From NCBI GenBank assembly GCA_023132105.1, contig JAGLYS010000271.1, forward strand, positions 1 to 13,397: a stretch of DNA of 13,397 bases, given 5' to 3'. Positions 1 through 7,936 of this stretch are shown here, one piece after another (the stretch's first letter is position 1; each line of letters starts with the position of its first letter). The translations under genes were made by a program, and so were the position numbers. The DNA is from Caldifarciminota bacterium. GTDB lineage: Bacteria > Hydrothermota > 32-111 > QNBC01. The notes under the pieces were generated by a model. That model did no database searches. It had not been told where the DNA came from and saw only the letters and a list, made by a program, of their open reading frames with translations.

Positions 1-40
1 GATTTTGAGTCCTCTGCGTCTACCATTTCACCACTCCGGC
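1..40 (-). tRNA. tRNA-Leu(CAA), 5' half, cut by window edge
   Basis: Read on the minus strand from position 40, the sequence shows a 7-nt acceptor strand GCCGGAG, then TG, a D-arm of the Leu type (GTGAAATGGTAGAC), an anticodon stem strand GAGGA and the loop CTCAAAA. That places CAA at the anticodon, which reads the UUG leucine codon. The 3' half (rest of anticodon stem, long variable arm, T-arm, CCA end) lies left of the window. It starts 23 bp after the stop codon of the upstream protein gene on the same strand with no terminator visible between them, so it may be processed from the mscS transcript (inference). Confidence 0.88.
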
Positions 41-63
41 AAAGTAATAAATATATACAATAT

Positions 64-921
64 TTAAATCGAATAATCAAGTATATTATTTTCTAGGCGA
101 AGTAATTCTTCGCAAATATATTTTAAATTATCGTCAATAATTATTGCAGATTCTTTATTGTATAAGTCTAACAGACAATCTACATCTATTGTTTCAGATA
201 AAGTGTCTCTATATTTATTGAAAAAATTGAAAGCGGATTTTCTACTATTTACCAAATTAATTAGTATATTTTTTAATGTATTATTTCTTGATTTGTATAA
301 TTCATGCTTAAGAATATACTCAAGTCCCTGTATTCCATTGAGATATTCATTTACTTTACCGGGTTTTAATATATACCAGTATTTTTTGAAAGAATTCTTA
401 ATCAATGTTTCTTTGTCAATAAATTCTAATGAAAATGGTTTTATTATTGTTACGATAAAAGGCCAGGATGTTAAGTGTTCTGCCCCTCCTGATCCGTTGT
501 TGAAAAATTTACCATAAAAATAGCTATATTTATCTGCATATCCTGTAATAAGACCCCAATTCGTTGTGCCATCCAAATGTATTGCAATTACGGGTAATCC
601 TGAGTTGATACTATCTATGATTTTTAACACTGTATTAGGAGCTGTTTTATCATCCTCCGCCCCCATTAATGTTTCCCATTTAATTCCCAATATATGAAAA
701 AGATATTCTCCTGTGTTAAATCCAGAGAAAGGATCACTCGATGATATCGAGATGTCCGGGTAAAAATTTGTTCTAAATGAATGTAAACTTATTCCCATTA
801 AAAAATCATAATCATAATCTATATTCTTGTATTTTAGCATTGATTCGATCGCAAGGAAAAAGCTATTTGTTTTATATCTCATTGCAGTCAGACCGGGGAC
901 ATTCAACAAAATTCTTTCCAT
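64..921 (-). CDS. BtrH N-terminal/C39-like papain-fold protein, function unknown
   Basis: A 285-residue soluble protein with no signal peptide. Residues ~10-145 recall the BtrH_N / C39-like family (butirosin biosynthesis protein H type): an N-terminal helix region (MRYKTNSFFLAIESML) at 14-29, the FLMGISLHSFR stretch at 40-50 where this family usually has an MGxSGxAFR-like motif, and NWGLITGYAD at 121-130, which corresponds to the (H/E)WGVITGY strand. The C-terminal half is Lys/Asn/Leu-rich and probably helical. The position where a catalytic Cys would sit in active papain-fold enzymes carries Thr/Asn/Ser (18-20), and Asn121 precedes WG, so a peptidase activity is doubtful. The start codon shares one base with the stop codon of the mscS-like gene (TAATG), so translation is probably coupled. 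Fold assignment is by motif memory only, and no substrate or pathway can be named. Confidence 0.6.
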   Translation of the reverse strand: MERILLNVPGLTAMRYKTNSFFLAIESMLKYKNIDYDYDFLMGISLHSFRTNFYPDISISSSDPFSGFNTGEYLFHILGIKWETLMGAEDDKTAPNTVLKIIDSINSGLPVIAIHLDGTTNWGLITGYADKYSYFYGKFFNNGSGGAEHLTSWPFIVTIIKPFSLEFIDKETLIKNSFKKYWYILKPGKVNEYLNGIQGLEYILKHELYKSRNNTLKNILINLVNSRKSAFNFFNKYRDTLSETIDVDCLLDLYNKESAIIIDDNLKYICEELLRLENNILDYSI

Positions 922-1745
922 TATTTCTCTTTCTTAAGAATTAGTGTTTGTGTATTATAAGGAATACCTATTCCGTTTTCATTAAATGCATATAATACCC
1001 TCTTGTTCAATTCTCTGTTTGCTTCCCAATATATAGAAGGGCTCACTTTTATAAGACCTCTTATATAAACTGCTGAATCGCCCAACTCGGTTATTCCTTG
1101 AACGGCTGATTCTTTCAAATAACTACTTTTAATTTCATCAGTATAATTATCTATTATATCTTTCATAATCCGCATTGCTTTCTCTACATCTTCACTGTAG
1201 TCGATACCCACTTTTATAATGACTCTTAGGAATCCCCTATTCATATTTGCAATTTTTCTTATTTCCCCGTTTGGTATAATATGTAATTTGCCTGTAAAGT
1301 CCCTTAAATATGTGTTGTGTAAATTGATTTTCTCACATGTTCCGGTGATATTATCAATAGAGATTGTGTCTCCGATATAGTATAAACCTTCAATAATAAT
1401 AAACAATCCGGATATAATATTTCTAATTAATTCCTGTGAGCCAAAACTAACTGCAAGTCCGATTACTCCTGCTCCGGTAACAAGTGCAGATGTATTAATG
1501 CCAAATTTATTTAATATCATAACAATAGCAACGAAAAATATAAATGTAGATACAATATTGGAGAAAAGATGGCTAATTGTTAACAGCTGTTGAGATTCCT
1601 TCTTGTTCCTTCTCATACTTAGTATTGTTTTTCTAATGGTTTTTTTTGTTATTATAATCAGAAGATAAGATATAAAAATAACAATTATTGCGAATATAAT
1701 CTTTGGCAACCATATGCTTGGAAAATTTGAAATAAACTCTTTCAT
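921..1745 (-). CDS. small-conductance mechanosensitive channel, MscS family
   Basis: A 274-residue inner-membrane channel that opens under membrane tension to release solutes on hypo-osmotic shock; the family forms heptamers. Three membrane segments are visible at about residues 12-34, 60-80 and 86-115. The third is the pore helix, with the family signature GLAVSFGSQELIRNIISG followed by the beta-domain start (IGDTISIDNITGTCEKINLHNTYLRD) and the HIIPNGEI motif, then the cytoplasmic alpha/beta vestibule. Length is close to E. coli MscS (286 aa), so it is the minimal form without extra N-terminal helices. GGAGG lies 4 nt before the ATG, and a consensus promoter lies directly upstream. It is the first gene of a unit that continues into the BtrH-like gene and perhaps the tRNA. 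Confidence 0.92.
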   Translation of the reverse strand: MKEFISNFPSIWLPKIIFAIIVIFISYLLIIITKKTIRKTILSMRRNKKESQQLLTISHLFSNIVSTFIFFVAIVMILNKFGINTSALVTGAGVIGLAVSFGSQELIRNIISGLFIIIEGLYYIGDTISIDNITGTCEKINLHNTYLRDFTGKLHIIPNGEIRKIANMNRGFLRVIIKVGIDYSEDVEKAMRIMKDIIDNYTDEIKSSYLKESAVQGITELGDSAVYIRGLIKVSPSIYWEANRELNKRVLYAFNENGIGIPYNTQTLILKKEK

Positions 1746-1762
1746 ATTACCTCCATTTATGC

Positions 1763-1791
1763 TATTATACTTTTACATTGGAAATTGTCAA
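1763..1791 (-). promoter_or_regulatory. sigma-70-type promoter of the mscS unit; possible shared -10 with the divergent operon
   Basis: On the minus strand there is TTGACA (1791-1786), a 16-bp spacer and TATAAT (1769-1764), a perfect match in both hexamers. It lies 18 bp before the mscS ATG, leaving a leader of about 12 nt that holds little more than the Shine-Dalgarno sequence. The same bases read TATTAT (1763-1768) on the plus strand, so the -10 could also serve the divergent thioesterase operon, although no good -35 is seen on that side. Confidence 0.75.
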
Positions 1792-1809
1792 ATTTGAAAG
1801 GAGAAGGTT

Positions 1810-2244
1810 ATGAATAACACATCTCATCTGGTTAAAAACGAAGATTTAAATCATCATGGTACATTGTATGCCGGAAGAATGGCAGATTGGTTTATAGAAG
1901 CCTGTTTTATTGAAGCAAATCTTCATTTCTCCAATCCCGAAAATATTGTCTGTTTAAAAATACATGGATTAAAATTCTCAGCTCCCGCCAAGAAAGGAGA
2001 TATTGTTCACATAAGGACAATGTTTGCATATACCGGAAAAACAAGTATTATGATATATGGAAAAGCTTTTAAGGGAAGCAACCCGTGCAATGTTATGGTA
2101 GAAGGTTTTGTTACATTTGTTTCGGTAGACAAGAAGGGTAACAAAATGCCACATAATATTGTTTTTACACCTAAATCAGATGAGGAAAACAGGGTTCATA
2201 AAGAAGCCATTGGGTTGCGTAAAAGCGAATTACAATTTAAGTAA
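1810..2244 (+). CDS. hotdog-fold acyl-CoA thioesterase (YciA/BACH-like)
   Basis: A 144-residue cytoplasmic protein, the usual length for a single-hotdog acyl-CoA thioesterase, which hydrolyses acyl-CoA to free acid and CoA. The N-terminal signature NHHGTLYAGRMADWFIEA (14-31) matches the N-x-x-G-x-L/I-(F/Y)-x-G motif that starts the hot-dog helix. Asp26 or Glu30 on that helix is the likely general base. The strands LKIHGLKFSAPAKKGDIVHI and a final VMVEGFVTFVSVD complete the fold. Substrate chain length cannot be read from the sequence. AAGGAG lies 6 nt before the ATG. First gene of a four-gene plus-strand operon, with maf starting 5 bp after its stop. Confidence 0.85.
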   Translation: MNNTSHLVKNEDLNHHGTLYAGRMADWFIEACFIEANLHFSNPENIVCLKIHGLKFSAPAKKGDIVHIRTMFAYTGKTSIMIYGKAFKGSNPCNVMVEGFVTFVSVDKKGNKMPHNIVFTPKSDEENRVHKEAIGLRKSELQFK

Positions 2245-2249
2245 ATATT

Positions 2250-2831
2250 ATGAGAAACATTATTTTAGCATCTCAATCAAAAAGAAGGAAAAAACTACTT
2301 GAAAGGGAAGGGATAACGTTTGAAGTTGTTCCTGCAAATATCGATGAAAATCATTATTTCTCAGATTCTACAAGCATTAAGGATATCGTAATGTTGGTAG
2401 CTACCGAGAAAGCCATGAAAGTAGCACATAAGTATAAAGAGCATTTTATAATTGGAGCGGATACGGTCGTATTGATAGGGAGTAAAATATTAGGAAAACC
2501 TGTCAGCAGGGATCACGCACTGTATATGTTACAGCTCCTATCGGGAAAAAAACACAATGTAATTACAGGGGTAACCATTCTTTACTCTAAAACAATGGAA
2601 ACAGTATCAACATTTGATAATACTGGTGTTATATTTAAACCGCTTTCATTAAAAGAAATAGATAATTACCTTGATAAAATCGATTATTCGGATAAAGCGG
2701 GATCATACGCCATACAGGAATACGGTGAATTGCTTATTGATAAAATCGAATGTAATGTTGATAATGTTATAGGTCTTCCTGTAAAGAGGACTATAGAGCT
2801 ATTAAATAATTTCAAACCCAATGTGGATTAG
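2250..2831 (+). CDS. maf: Maf nucleoside-triphosphate pyrophosphatase
   Basis: A 193-residue protein that hydrolyses nucleoside triphosphates (in known members dTTP/UTP or modified nucleotides) to monophosphate plus pyrophosphate, limiting misincorporation and linked historically to septum control. The family marks are all present: ILASQSKRR (5-13) as the phosphate-binding start, VATEKA (50-55) with conserved Lys54, GADTVV (69-74) with metal-binding/catalytic Asp71, GKPVSRDHA, and DKAGSYAIQEYG (148-159) followed by DNVIGLPV. The AGSYAIQ form resembles the YhdE (dTTP/UTP) branch rather than the YceF (m7GTP) branch, which is an inference from motif wording. No Shine-Dalgarno is visible. The gene starts 5 bp after the thioesterase stop, so coupling is likely. 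Confidence 0.93.
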   Translation: MRNIILASQSKRRKKLLEREGITFEVVPANIDENHYFSDSTSIKDIVMLVATEKAMKVAHKYKEHFIIGADTVVLIGSKILGKPVSRDHALYMLQLLSGKKHNVITGVTILYSKTMETVSTFDNTGVIFKPLSLKEIDNYLDKIDYSDKAGSYAIQEYGELLIDKIECNVDNVIGLPVKRTIELLNNFKPNVD

Positions 2832-2834
2832 TAT

Positions 2835-3860
2835 ATGATAAGCCCCATTAAATATCACAATAATAAGATTATTATAATTGATCAAAGAAAATTACCTAAT
2901 AAGAGAGTATATGAAACGATTTCTGATATTAAATCGCTTTACAATGCCATTAAGAATTTAAAAATAAGAGGTGCTCCTCTAATTGGCATTGCCGCAGCAT
3001 ATGGTGTTTGCTTAAGTTCATATTTAAATAGTAAAAAATCCAATGATGATTATAAGAACAGTATTTTGATGGATATCGGGTTTCTGAAATCATCAAGACC
3101 GACAGCAATCAATCTTTTCAATATACTTAATAAAGCTGAAAAAATAGTTAAGACAGGTAAATTACAACAAGAAATATCTATAGATATTATAAAATTCGCT
3201 AAAAGAATCCATACAGATGATAGCAATATGTGTGAGAAAATAGGATTTTACGGTGATAAACTTATAAAAAATGATATGCATATTTTAACACACTGCAATA
3301 CGGGGATATTTGCAACAGGAGGGATAGGAACTGCCCTTGGTATAATATATAAAAGTAAATTAAGCAATAAAAATCCGATTGTCTATATCGGTGAAACAAG
3401 ACCCCTATTGCAAGGAGCAAGACTTTCGGCTTATGAGCTTTCGCAGGAGAGTATCGTATGTTTTATAATACCAGATAATGCAAGAACATATATATTTGAT
3501 AAATATAGAATCGACATTGTAATTGTGGGAGCTGATAGAATAGCAATGAATGGTGATACTGCTAATAAAATAGGAACATTTGACATTGCAATAAATGCCA
3601 AATATTTTAATGTCCCTTTCTATATTGCCGCATCTTCAACCACATTCGATAGATCAATTGCAACAGGGATAGAAATACCGATTGAAATGCGTGATGATGA
3701 GGAATTGTATAAAATAGGTTATCAGGGACTTAAGAATAGTAAGGTTGATTTTATAAATCCTGCTTTTGATATTACACCCGGTGAATTAATCAATGGGATT
3801 ATTACTGAAAAAGGAATAATTTATCCGCCATATGAGAAAAATATTACTAATTTTATTTAG
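2835..3860 (+). CDS. mtnA: S-methyl-5-thioribose-1-phosphate isomerase
   Basis: A 341-residue isomerase of the eIF2B-alpha/MtnA family that converts 5-methylthioribose-1-phosphate to the ribulose form in methionine salvage. The diagnostic motifs appear in order: RGAPLIGIAAAYG (45-57), SRPTAINLF (87-95), LTHCNTG (151-157) with the catalytic Cys154, IGETRPLLQGARLSAYEL (185-202), VGADRIAMNGDTANKIGT (231-248) with catalytic Asp234, and the end motif NPAFDITPGELINGIITE. Cys154 and Asp234 match the Cys160/Asp240 pair known from T. maritima, with an offset of six. Archaeal ribose-1,5-bisphosphate isomerase is a relative, but the wording is MtnA-like. No other mtn genes are in the window. It starts 3 bp after maf with no clear Shine-Dalgarno, and its last 29 bases overlap the next gene. 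Confidence 0.93.
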   Translation: MISPIKYHNNKIIIIDQRKLPNKRVYETISDIKSLYNAIKNLKIRGAPLIGIAAAYGVCLSSYLNSKKSNDDYKNSILMDIGFLKSSRPTAINLFNILNKAEKIVKTGKLQQEISIDIIKFAKRIHTDDSNMCEKIGFYGDKLIKNDMHILTHCNTGIFATGGIGTALGIIYKSKLSNKNPIVYIGETRPLLQGARLSAYELSQESIVCFIIPDNARTYIFDKYRIDIVIVGADRIAMNGDTANKIGTFDIAINAKYFNVPFYIAASSTTFDRSIATGIEIPIEMRDDEELYKIGYQGLKNSKVDFINPAFDITPGELINGIITEKGIIYPPYEKNITNFI

Positions 3861-5160
3861 TACAACAATTTTTATTAATGTGTATGGAAGGGATCCTGAA
3901 ATATCATTAAAGTTAGATGTTGCATTACCTTCAATTATATATTTCAGCAAAGTGGATTCAATGTCAAAGGCTTTTTTGTTTCCCTATATTAAAATCGATA
4001 CAATGAATAAAATTAAAATAATAACCGATCCATATAAATTTGATGAATTATATATGATTTTCGATTACTATAAAAATAAAATACTTTACACTGTTAACGC
4101 AAGAAGATTGATCGATTCGACTATAAATGCTTACACTGTTAATAGCGCAAGCATTGGGATACAGAGCAAAAAAGACGATGATTTCTTTTTAAATGTTACT
4201 ACAATTGATAAGACCTATCCAAATACAAAATCATCACTGACTAATTTAGAATTATATAAAATTATTACATGGAGAAGGATAAAAACATCTGTATATATTA
4301 GTGAATTCTTACAAAGAAAAACCGATACAAGATTTGAAATATTGTTCGAAGGATATAGTGAAATTGCTTTAAAATTAAAAGGCAATAATAATATCTATGG
4401 AAGAGTTGGATTCATCGAAAAATATTTATGGGGAGAGATGGGATATTACTATAAAAATCCGTTATACATCGATATTTATCTCGGAAATAAGTATTCTAAA
4501 AAATTAATAACGCCTGTGTTTAGCGGGAAATTATATATACATAAAGGGTTTATTAAATTGTTTTATTATCCGGAATATAGGTGCAAGTCAATATTCAATT
4601 TAACAGATACACTACAGAATTTATATTCGGAAAGTTATTTTTACAAGTATTATTTGAATTATAACTCGGGTATATTGATAAAGAAAAATATGATTTATGT
4701 TTCTTCAAGTTTTTCTCAGTATGAATCATTCCCTTATGTAGTATCTGATGAACAACCTTATATGAGTATATTTCCCAAATTTTATTTGATATATTCTTAT
4801 ATAAAGATTGATCACATAACAAAAAAGGGTCGGATATTGATAAAAATCTCTAATAATTATAAATTCAAAAAAGTGGTTGACTTTATACCGGATTTCAATA
4901 CATCCATATATTTTGAGTACATAACAGGTTCGATTAAAATTGCAGGAAATACAAGAGCGGGGATCAATTACTTTAAAAATAAAAAGATAGAAATCAGAGA
5001 TTTACATTTGAAATTAACATTAGAATATATGTTCAATAAAATGTTATGTGCAAGCCTATATGGGAATTATATCCCCTATTATAATGTTTACGGAGAAAAT
5101 TTCAGTATCCCATGTAATAAATATGGTATAAGAATAATATTAAATGTGAAGGGATTGTAA
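3832..5160 (+). CDS. exported beta-strand-rich protein, probable outer-membrane barrel
   Basis: A 442-residue protein I do not recognise. Residues 1-19 (MRKILLILFSTTIFINVYG) form a convincing signal peptide, with a short basic n-region, a hydrophobic core and a likely cut after Gly19. The mature part is rich in Tyr, Ile, Lys and Asn, with many alternating polar/hydrophobic stretches (for example 207-221, 226-247 and 399-419) typical of beta-strands. Turn-like Asn/Gly segments lie between them, and there is no second membrane helix. This is consistent with an outer-membrane beta-barrel, but no C-terminal Phe/Trp signature is visible (it ends VKGL), so a periplasmic beta-protein is possible. 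The start lies inside mtnA in another frame, with a 29-bp overlap. The signal peptide supports this ATG although no good ribosome site is seen. Last gene of the plus-strand operon. Confidence 0.6.
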   Translation: MRKILLILFSTTIFINVYGRDPEISLKLDVALPSIIYFSKVDSMSKAFLFPYIKIDTMNKIKIITDPYKFDELYMIFDYYKNKILYTVNARRLIDSTINAYTVNSASIGIQSKKDDDFFLNVTTIDKTYPNTKSSLTNLELYKIITWRRIKTSVYISEFLQRKTDTRFEILFEGYSEIALKLKGNNNIYGRVGFIEKYLWGEMGYYYKNPLYIDIYLGNKYSKKLITPVFSGKLYIHKGFIKLFYYPEYRCKSIFNLTDTLQNLYSESYFYKYYLNYNSGILIKKNMIYVSSSFSQYESFPYVVSDEQPYMSIFPKFYLIYSYIKIDHITKKGRILIKISNNYKFKKVVDFIPDFNTSIYFEYITGSIKIAGNTRAGINYFKNKKIEIRDLHLKLTLEYMFNKMLCASLYGNYIPYYNVYGENFSIPCNKYGIRIILNVKGL

Positions 5161-5162
5161 AT

Positions 5163-6515
5163 TCAACTTTTTGTAATATATTTTTCTACATAATTAGTTG
5201 TGTCTTTTATTTTTAGCTGTTTAAACAAAAAGTCGAATTTTTCTTCCCATGTTTCCTCTATGGATTGTCTTATATCCTTGTCAAGTGTCCATAATTCTTT
5301 TTTATAATGTTCATTTATTTTCTTTCTTGTTTTGTATATAAACTGCTCATTTGTCATATTTTCTTTTTTTTCTGAAATATATTCTGTCATTAGTGTATTA
5401 ACCATTTTACTATACAATTCACCGGGGAAGCTCTTATGATCGAACATTATATTTTGAAACCCCGTTGCGAGATGCACTTCAAGTGTATTATTATTGGGAA
5501 AATGGTGGAAAGCTTCATCAGGAAGTGTAGATGCTCCGTGTTGAACAACACCACCAATTTTATAATCTTTTTTAGAGATATCACCTAATTCTTTTAATGT
5601 ATCAAAATCAATCTTTACTTCAGCAATGTTACCATTAGGAAGAACGACTCCTCCATGAGCTGTCCCCGTCTGAATACTAATTTTACTTATTCCGGGCTGT
5701 GATGGTCCCAATTCCTCTTGAAATCCTTCAATAAAAGCCCTTAATTCCTCTTCTGTGCTATTTCCTTTCCCGATTTCACCGATTTCTCCACCTATAGAGA
5801 CAGTAATGTTTTCAGGTTCTATTTCCCTGATATATTTTGTAAAATCAGCACAGATTTTATAATTATGATACTGTTGTTCCTTTATTGTCGATTTTGACAG
5901 ATCTACTAATGTAGAGCTATCTATATCAATATTATAAAATCCTGCTCCAATTGCCTCTTTTATCAGTCTATTTATAGTATTTAATTCATTATCTCTCATA
6001 TCGCTAAAATAATTCTTTGCTTTTATTTGAAAATGATCTCCTTGTATGAATAATGGTCCGATATAATCTTCTCGTAGTGCAGCAGCCATTATTGATGTAA
6101 CATATTCATTAGGTCGTTGTTTTGTGTAAACTATTTCAGATCGAGCAATTTCGAAGATAAACAGACCTGCATTAATCTTTTTTGCACTTCTAAATACAGC
6201 TCTTGATGAATCGTATGTCATCATACGCAAGTTAATTGCCGGAACTGTAAAATCAACACTATTATCATCAGGAATTGCCATATATATATCATTTATGGAA
6301 GCGAGGAAAATACCATTTGCTTTTGCAAGATATCTGATAATTCGTCTTGATTCTTTAACAATATCACTATTCTCATTAATCGCTGAATTTAAGGCGAGCT
6401 CTCGTAATAATTCCCGATTAAATTTATCTCTATTGATTATATTAATTTTTTCTCCTGAAAAATCCAAAATACCTTCACATGCCATTTTTAACGATTCAAC
6501 ACTATTAAACAACAT
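5163..6515 (-). CDS. class II (zinc) fructose-bisphosphate aldolase family protein, long form
   Basis: A metal-dependent aldolase family member of 450 residues. The zinc-site and substrate motifs are clear (numbering from the upstream Met): QGDHFQ (159-164, His162 and Asp161), NIDIDSS (196-202), GGEIGEIG (243-250), GTAHGG (285-290, His288), QHGAST (326-331, His327) and EVHLATGFQN (347-356). Together these are the class II aldolase metal and phosphate sites. Typical members have 280-360 residues. Here an ~85-residue N-terminal extension and a long charged C-terminal tail (370-451) add the difference. Substrate could be fructose-1,6-bisphosphate or another ketose bisphosphate. Two ATGs are adjacent (6518 and 6515). 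AGGAGG sits 2 nt before the first but 5 nt before the second, so I chose the second; the first would overlap the gatB stop by one base. Last gene of the pcrA-gatCAB operon. Confidence 0.88.
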   Translation of the reverse strand: MLFNSVESLKMACEGILDFSGEKINIINRDKFNRELLRELALNSAINENSDIVKESRRIIRYLAKANGIFLASINDIYMAIPDDNSVDFTVPAINLRMMTYDSSRAVFRSAKKINAGLFIFEIARSEIVYTKQRPNEYVTSIMAAALREDYIGPLFIQGDHFQIKAKNYFSDMRDNELNTINRLIKEAIGAGFYNIDIDSSTLVDLSKSTIKEQQYHNYKICADFTKYIREIEPENITVSIGGEIGEIGKGNSTEEELRAFIEGFQEELGPSQPGISKISIQTGTAHGGVVLPNGNIAEVKIDFDTLKELGDISKKDYKIGGVVQHGASTLPDEAFHHFPNNNTLEVHLATGFQNIMFDHKSFPGELYSKMVNTLMTEYISEKKENMTNEQFIYKTRKKINEHYKKELWTLDKDIRQSIEETWEEKFDFLFKQLKIKDTTNYVEKYITKS

Positions 6516-6517
6516 CA

Positions 6518-7936
6518 TTACCTCCTGTTTAAAATATCTTTTAATAACTTATTTACTATAGTCGGATTAGCTTTTCCACCCATTTTTTTCATTGCTTGTC
6601 CAACAAAAAAACCAAATAGTTTATTATTCCCTTTTAAGTAACGCTTAACCTCAGTGGGATTTTCCTCCAATATTTCATCAATAATCTTTTCTATAGATTT
6701 GGTGTCAGTTATTTGAATTAAATTTTTAGATTTAATATATTTATCTACAGGTTCACCTGTAAAAGCAATTTCATGCAAAATGTTTTTGGCAATGTTCATA
6801 TTAATAATCTTATTTTCGATATATTTATATAAATCTGCAAGATGTTGAGGTGTGATTTTCAAATATGAGAATTTTTTTTCCGATTTATTCAAGATACCCA
6901 TTATATCAGTAGTTATCCATCCTAATGATTCTTTTATTCCGCATCCTTTCTCGATAGATTTTTCAAAGTAATTTGAGAGCCGAGGATTATCAATTAATAT
7001 TTCAGCTTCATTAATACCTATATTATATTCTTTAACAAGTCTATTAAATTTGGACTGTGGTAACTCAGGGATTAATTCTTTCTGCTCATTGATCATTTCA
7101 TTTGTAATGATCAACGGTATTAGATCAGGTTCCTTGAAATATCTGTATTCAGCTATTCCCTCTTTGCTTCTCATTGTTTTTGTTACCTGTTCCTTTTCGT
7201 CCCATAACATTGTCTGTTGAATAATTTTTCCGCCTTTTTCCAATATAGTAATTTGTCTTTCAATTTCATATTTTATTGCTTTTTCAACTGCTTTAAGAGA
7301 ATTTAAATTTTTAACCTCTGTCTTAATCCCTCTTCTATTATCCTTACTAACAGAGATATTGGGTTCGCACCGAAATTGTCCCTTCTCCATATCTGCACCT
7401 GATATATCGATATAACGAATAATTTGTCTTAATCGTTTTAGATATGAAATTGCTTCCTTCTCATTCTCTATTACAGGATCAGTTACGATTTCCAGAAGGG
7501 GTACTCCACTTCTGTTAAAATCTATCATGGATACTTTATCATTTGTATGAAATAATTTGCCTGTATCCTCTTCAATATGAATTCTGTGTATAGTTATTTT
7601 CTTTTCACCATTTTCTGTGTTTATTACGACATAACCATTTTCAGCAAGTGGAACGCTTTGTGTAATTTGATATCCTTTGGTAAGGTCAGGGTAATAATAA
7701 TTTTTCCTGGCAAAAACGGATTTCTTATTTATCTGTGCATTTAAAGCTAAAGCAGCTCTAATAGCGAGTAAAATAGCTTTTTCGTTAGTATATGGAAGAA
7801 CACCGGGTTCTCCCATACAGATGGAACATATATTCGTGTTTGGAGCAGATAGAAATTCAACCTTACAACCACAGAACATTTTCGATCTTGTTTTAATTTG
7901 AGAATGAACCTCGATGCCTATCGTTGCTTTGTACAT
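6518..7936 (-). CDS. gatB: Asp-tRNA(Asn)/Glu-tRNA(Gln) amidotransferase subunit B
   Basis: A 472-residue GatB, the tRNA-binding kinase-like subunit of GatCAB. It phosphorylates the side chain of Glu-tRNA(Gln) or Asp-tRNA(Asn), which is then amidated with ammonia from GatA. Start MYKATIGIEVHSQIKTRSKMFCGC is standard. The zinc-site cysteines are Cys22, Cys24, Cys37 and Cys40. GEPGVLPYTNEKA, YYPDLTKGYQITQ, HIEEDTGKL, DFNRSGVPLLEIVTDP, RCEPNISV and EVKNLNS follow in order, and the helical/YqeY tail domain ends with GFFVGQAMKKMGGKANP. Full length for the family. A GAGG ribosome site precedes the ATG, which shares one base with the gatA stop (TAATG). Consistent with a genome lacking GlnRS and/or AsnRS, which cannot be checked here. 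Confidence 0.97.
   Translation of the reverse strand: MYKATIGIEVHSQIKTRSKMFCGCKVEFLSAPNTNICSICMGEPGVLPYTNEKAILLAIRAALALNAQINKKSVFARKNYYYPDLTKGYQITQSVPLAENGYVVINTENGEKKITIHRIHIEEDTGKLFHTNDKVSMIDFNRSGVPLLEIVTDPVIENEKEAISYLKRLRQIIRYIDISGADMEKGQFRCEPNISVSKDNRRGIKTEVKNLNSLKAVEKAIKYEIERQITILEKGGKIIQQTMLWDEKEQVTKTMRSKEGIAEYRYFKEPDLIPLIITNEMINEQKELIPELPQSKFNRLVKEYNIGINEAEILIDNPRLSNYFEKSIEKGCGIKESLGWITTDIMGILNKSEKKFSYLKITPQHLADLYKYIENKIINMNIAKNILHEIAFTGEPVDKYIKSKNLIQITDTKSIEKIIDEILEENPTEVKRYLKGNNKLFGFFVGQAMKKMGGKANPTIVNKLLKDILNRR

Noticed and set aside
158..517. A 119-codon plus-strand open frame opposite the BtrH-like gene
   Set aside because: It is antisense to a gene with recognisable family motifs and good coding context; no ribosome site and unlike any protein I know.
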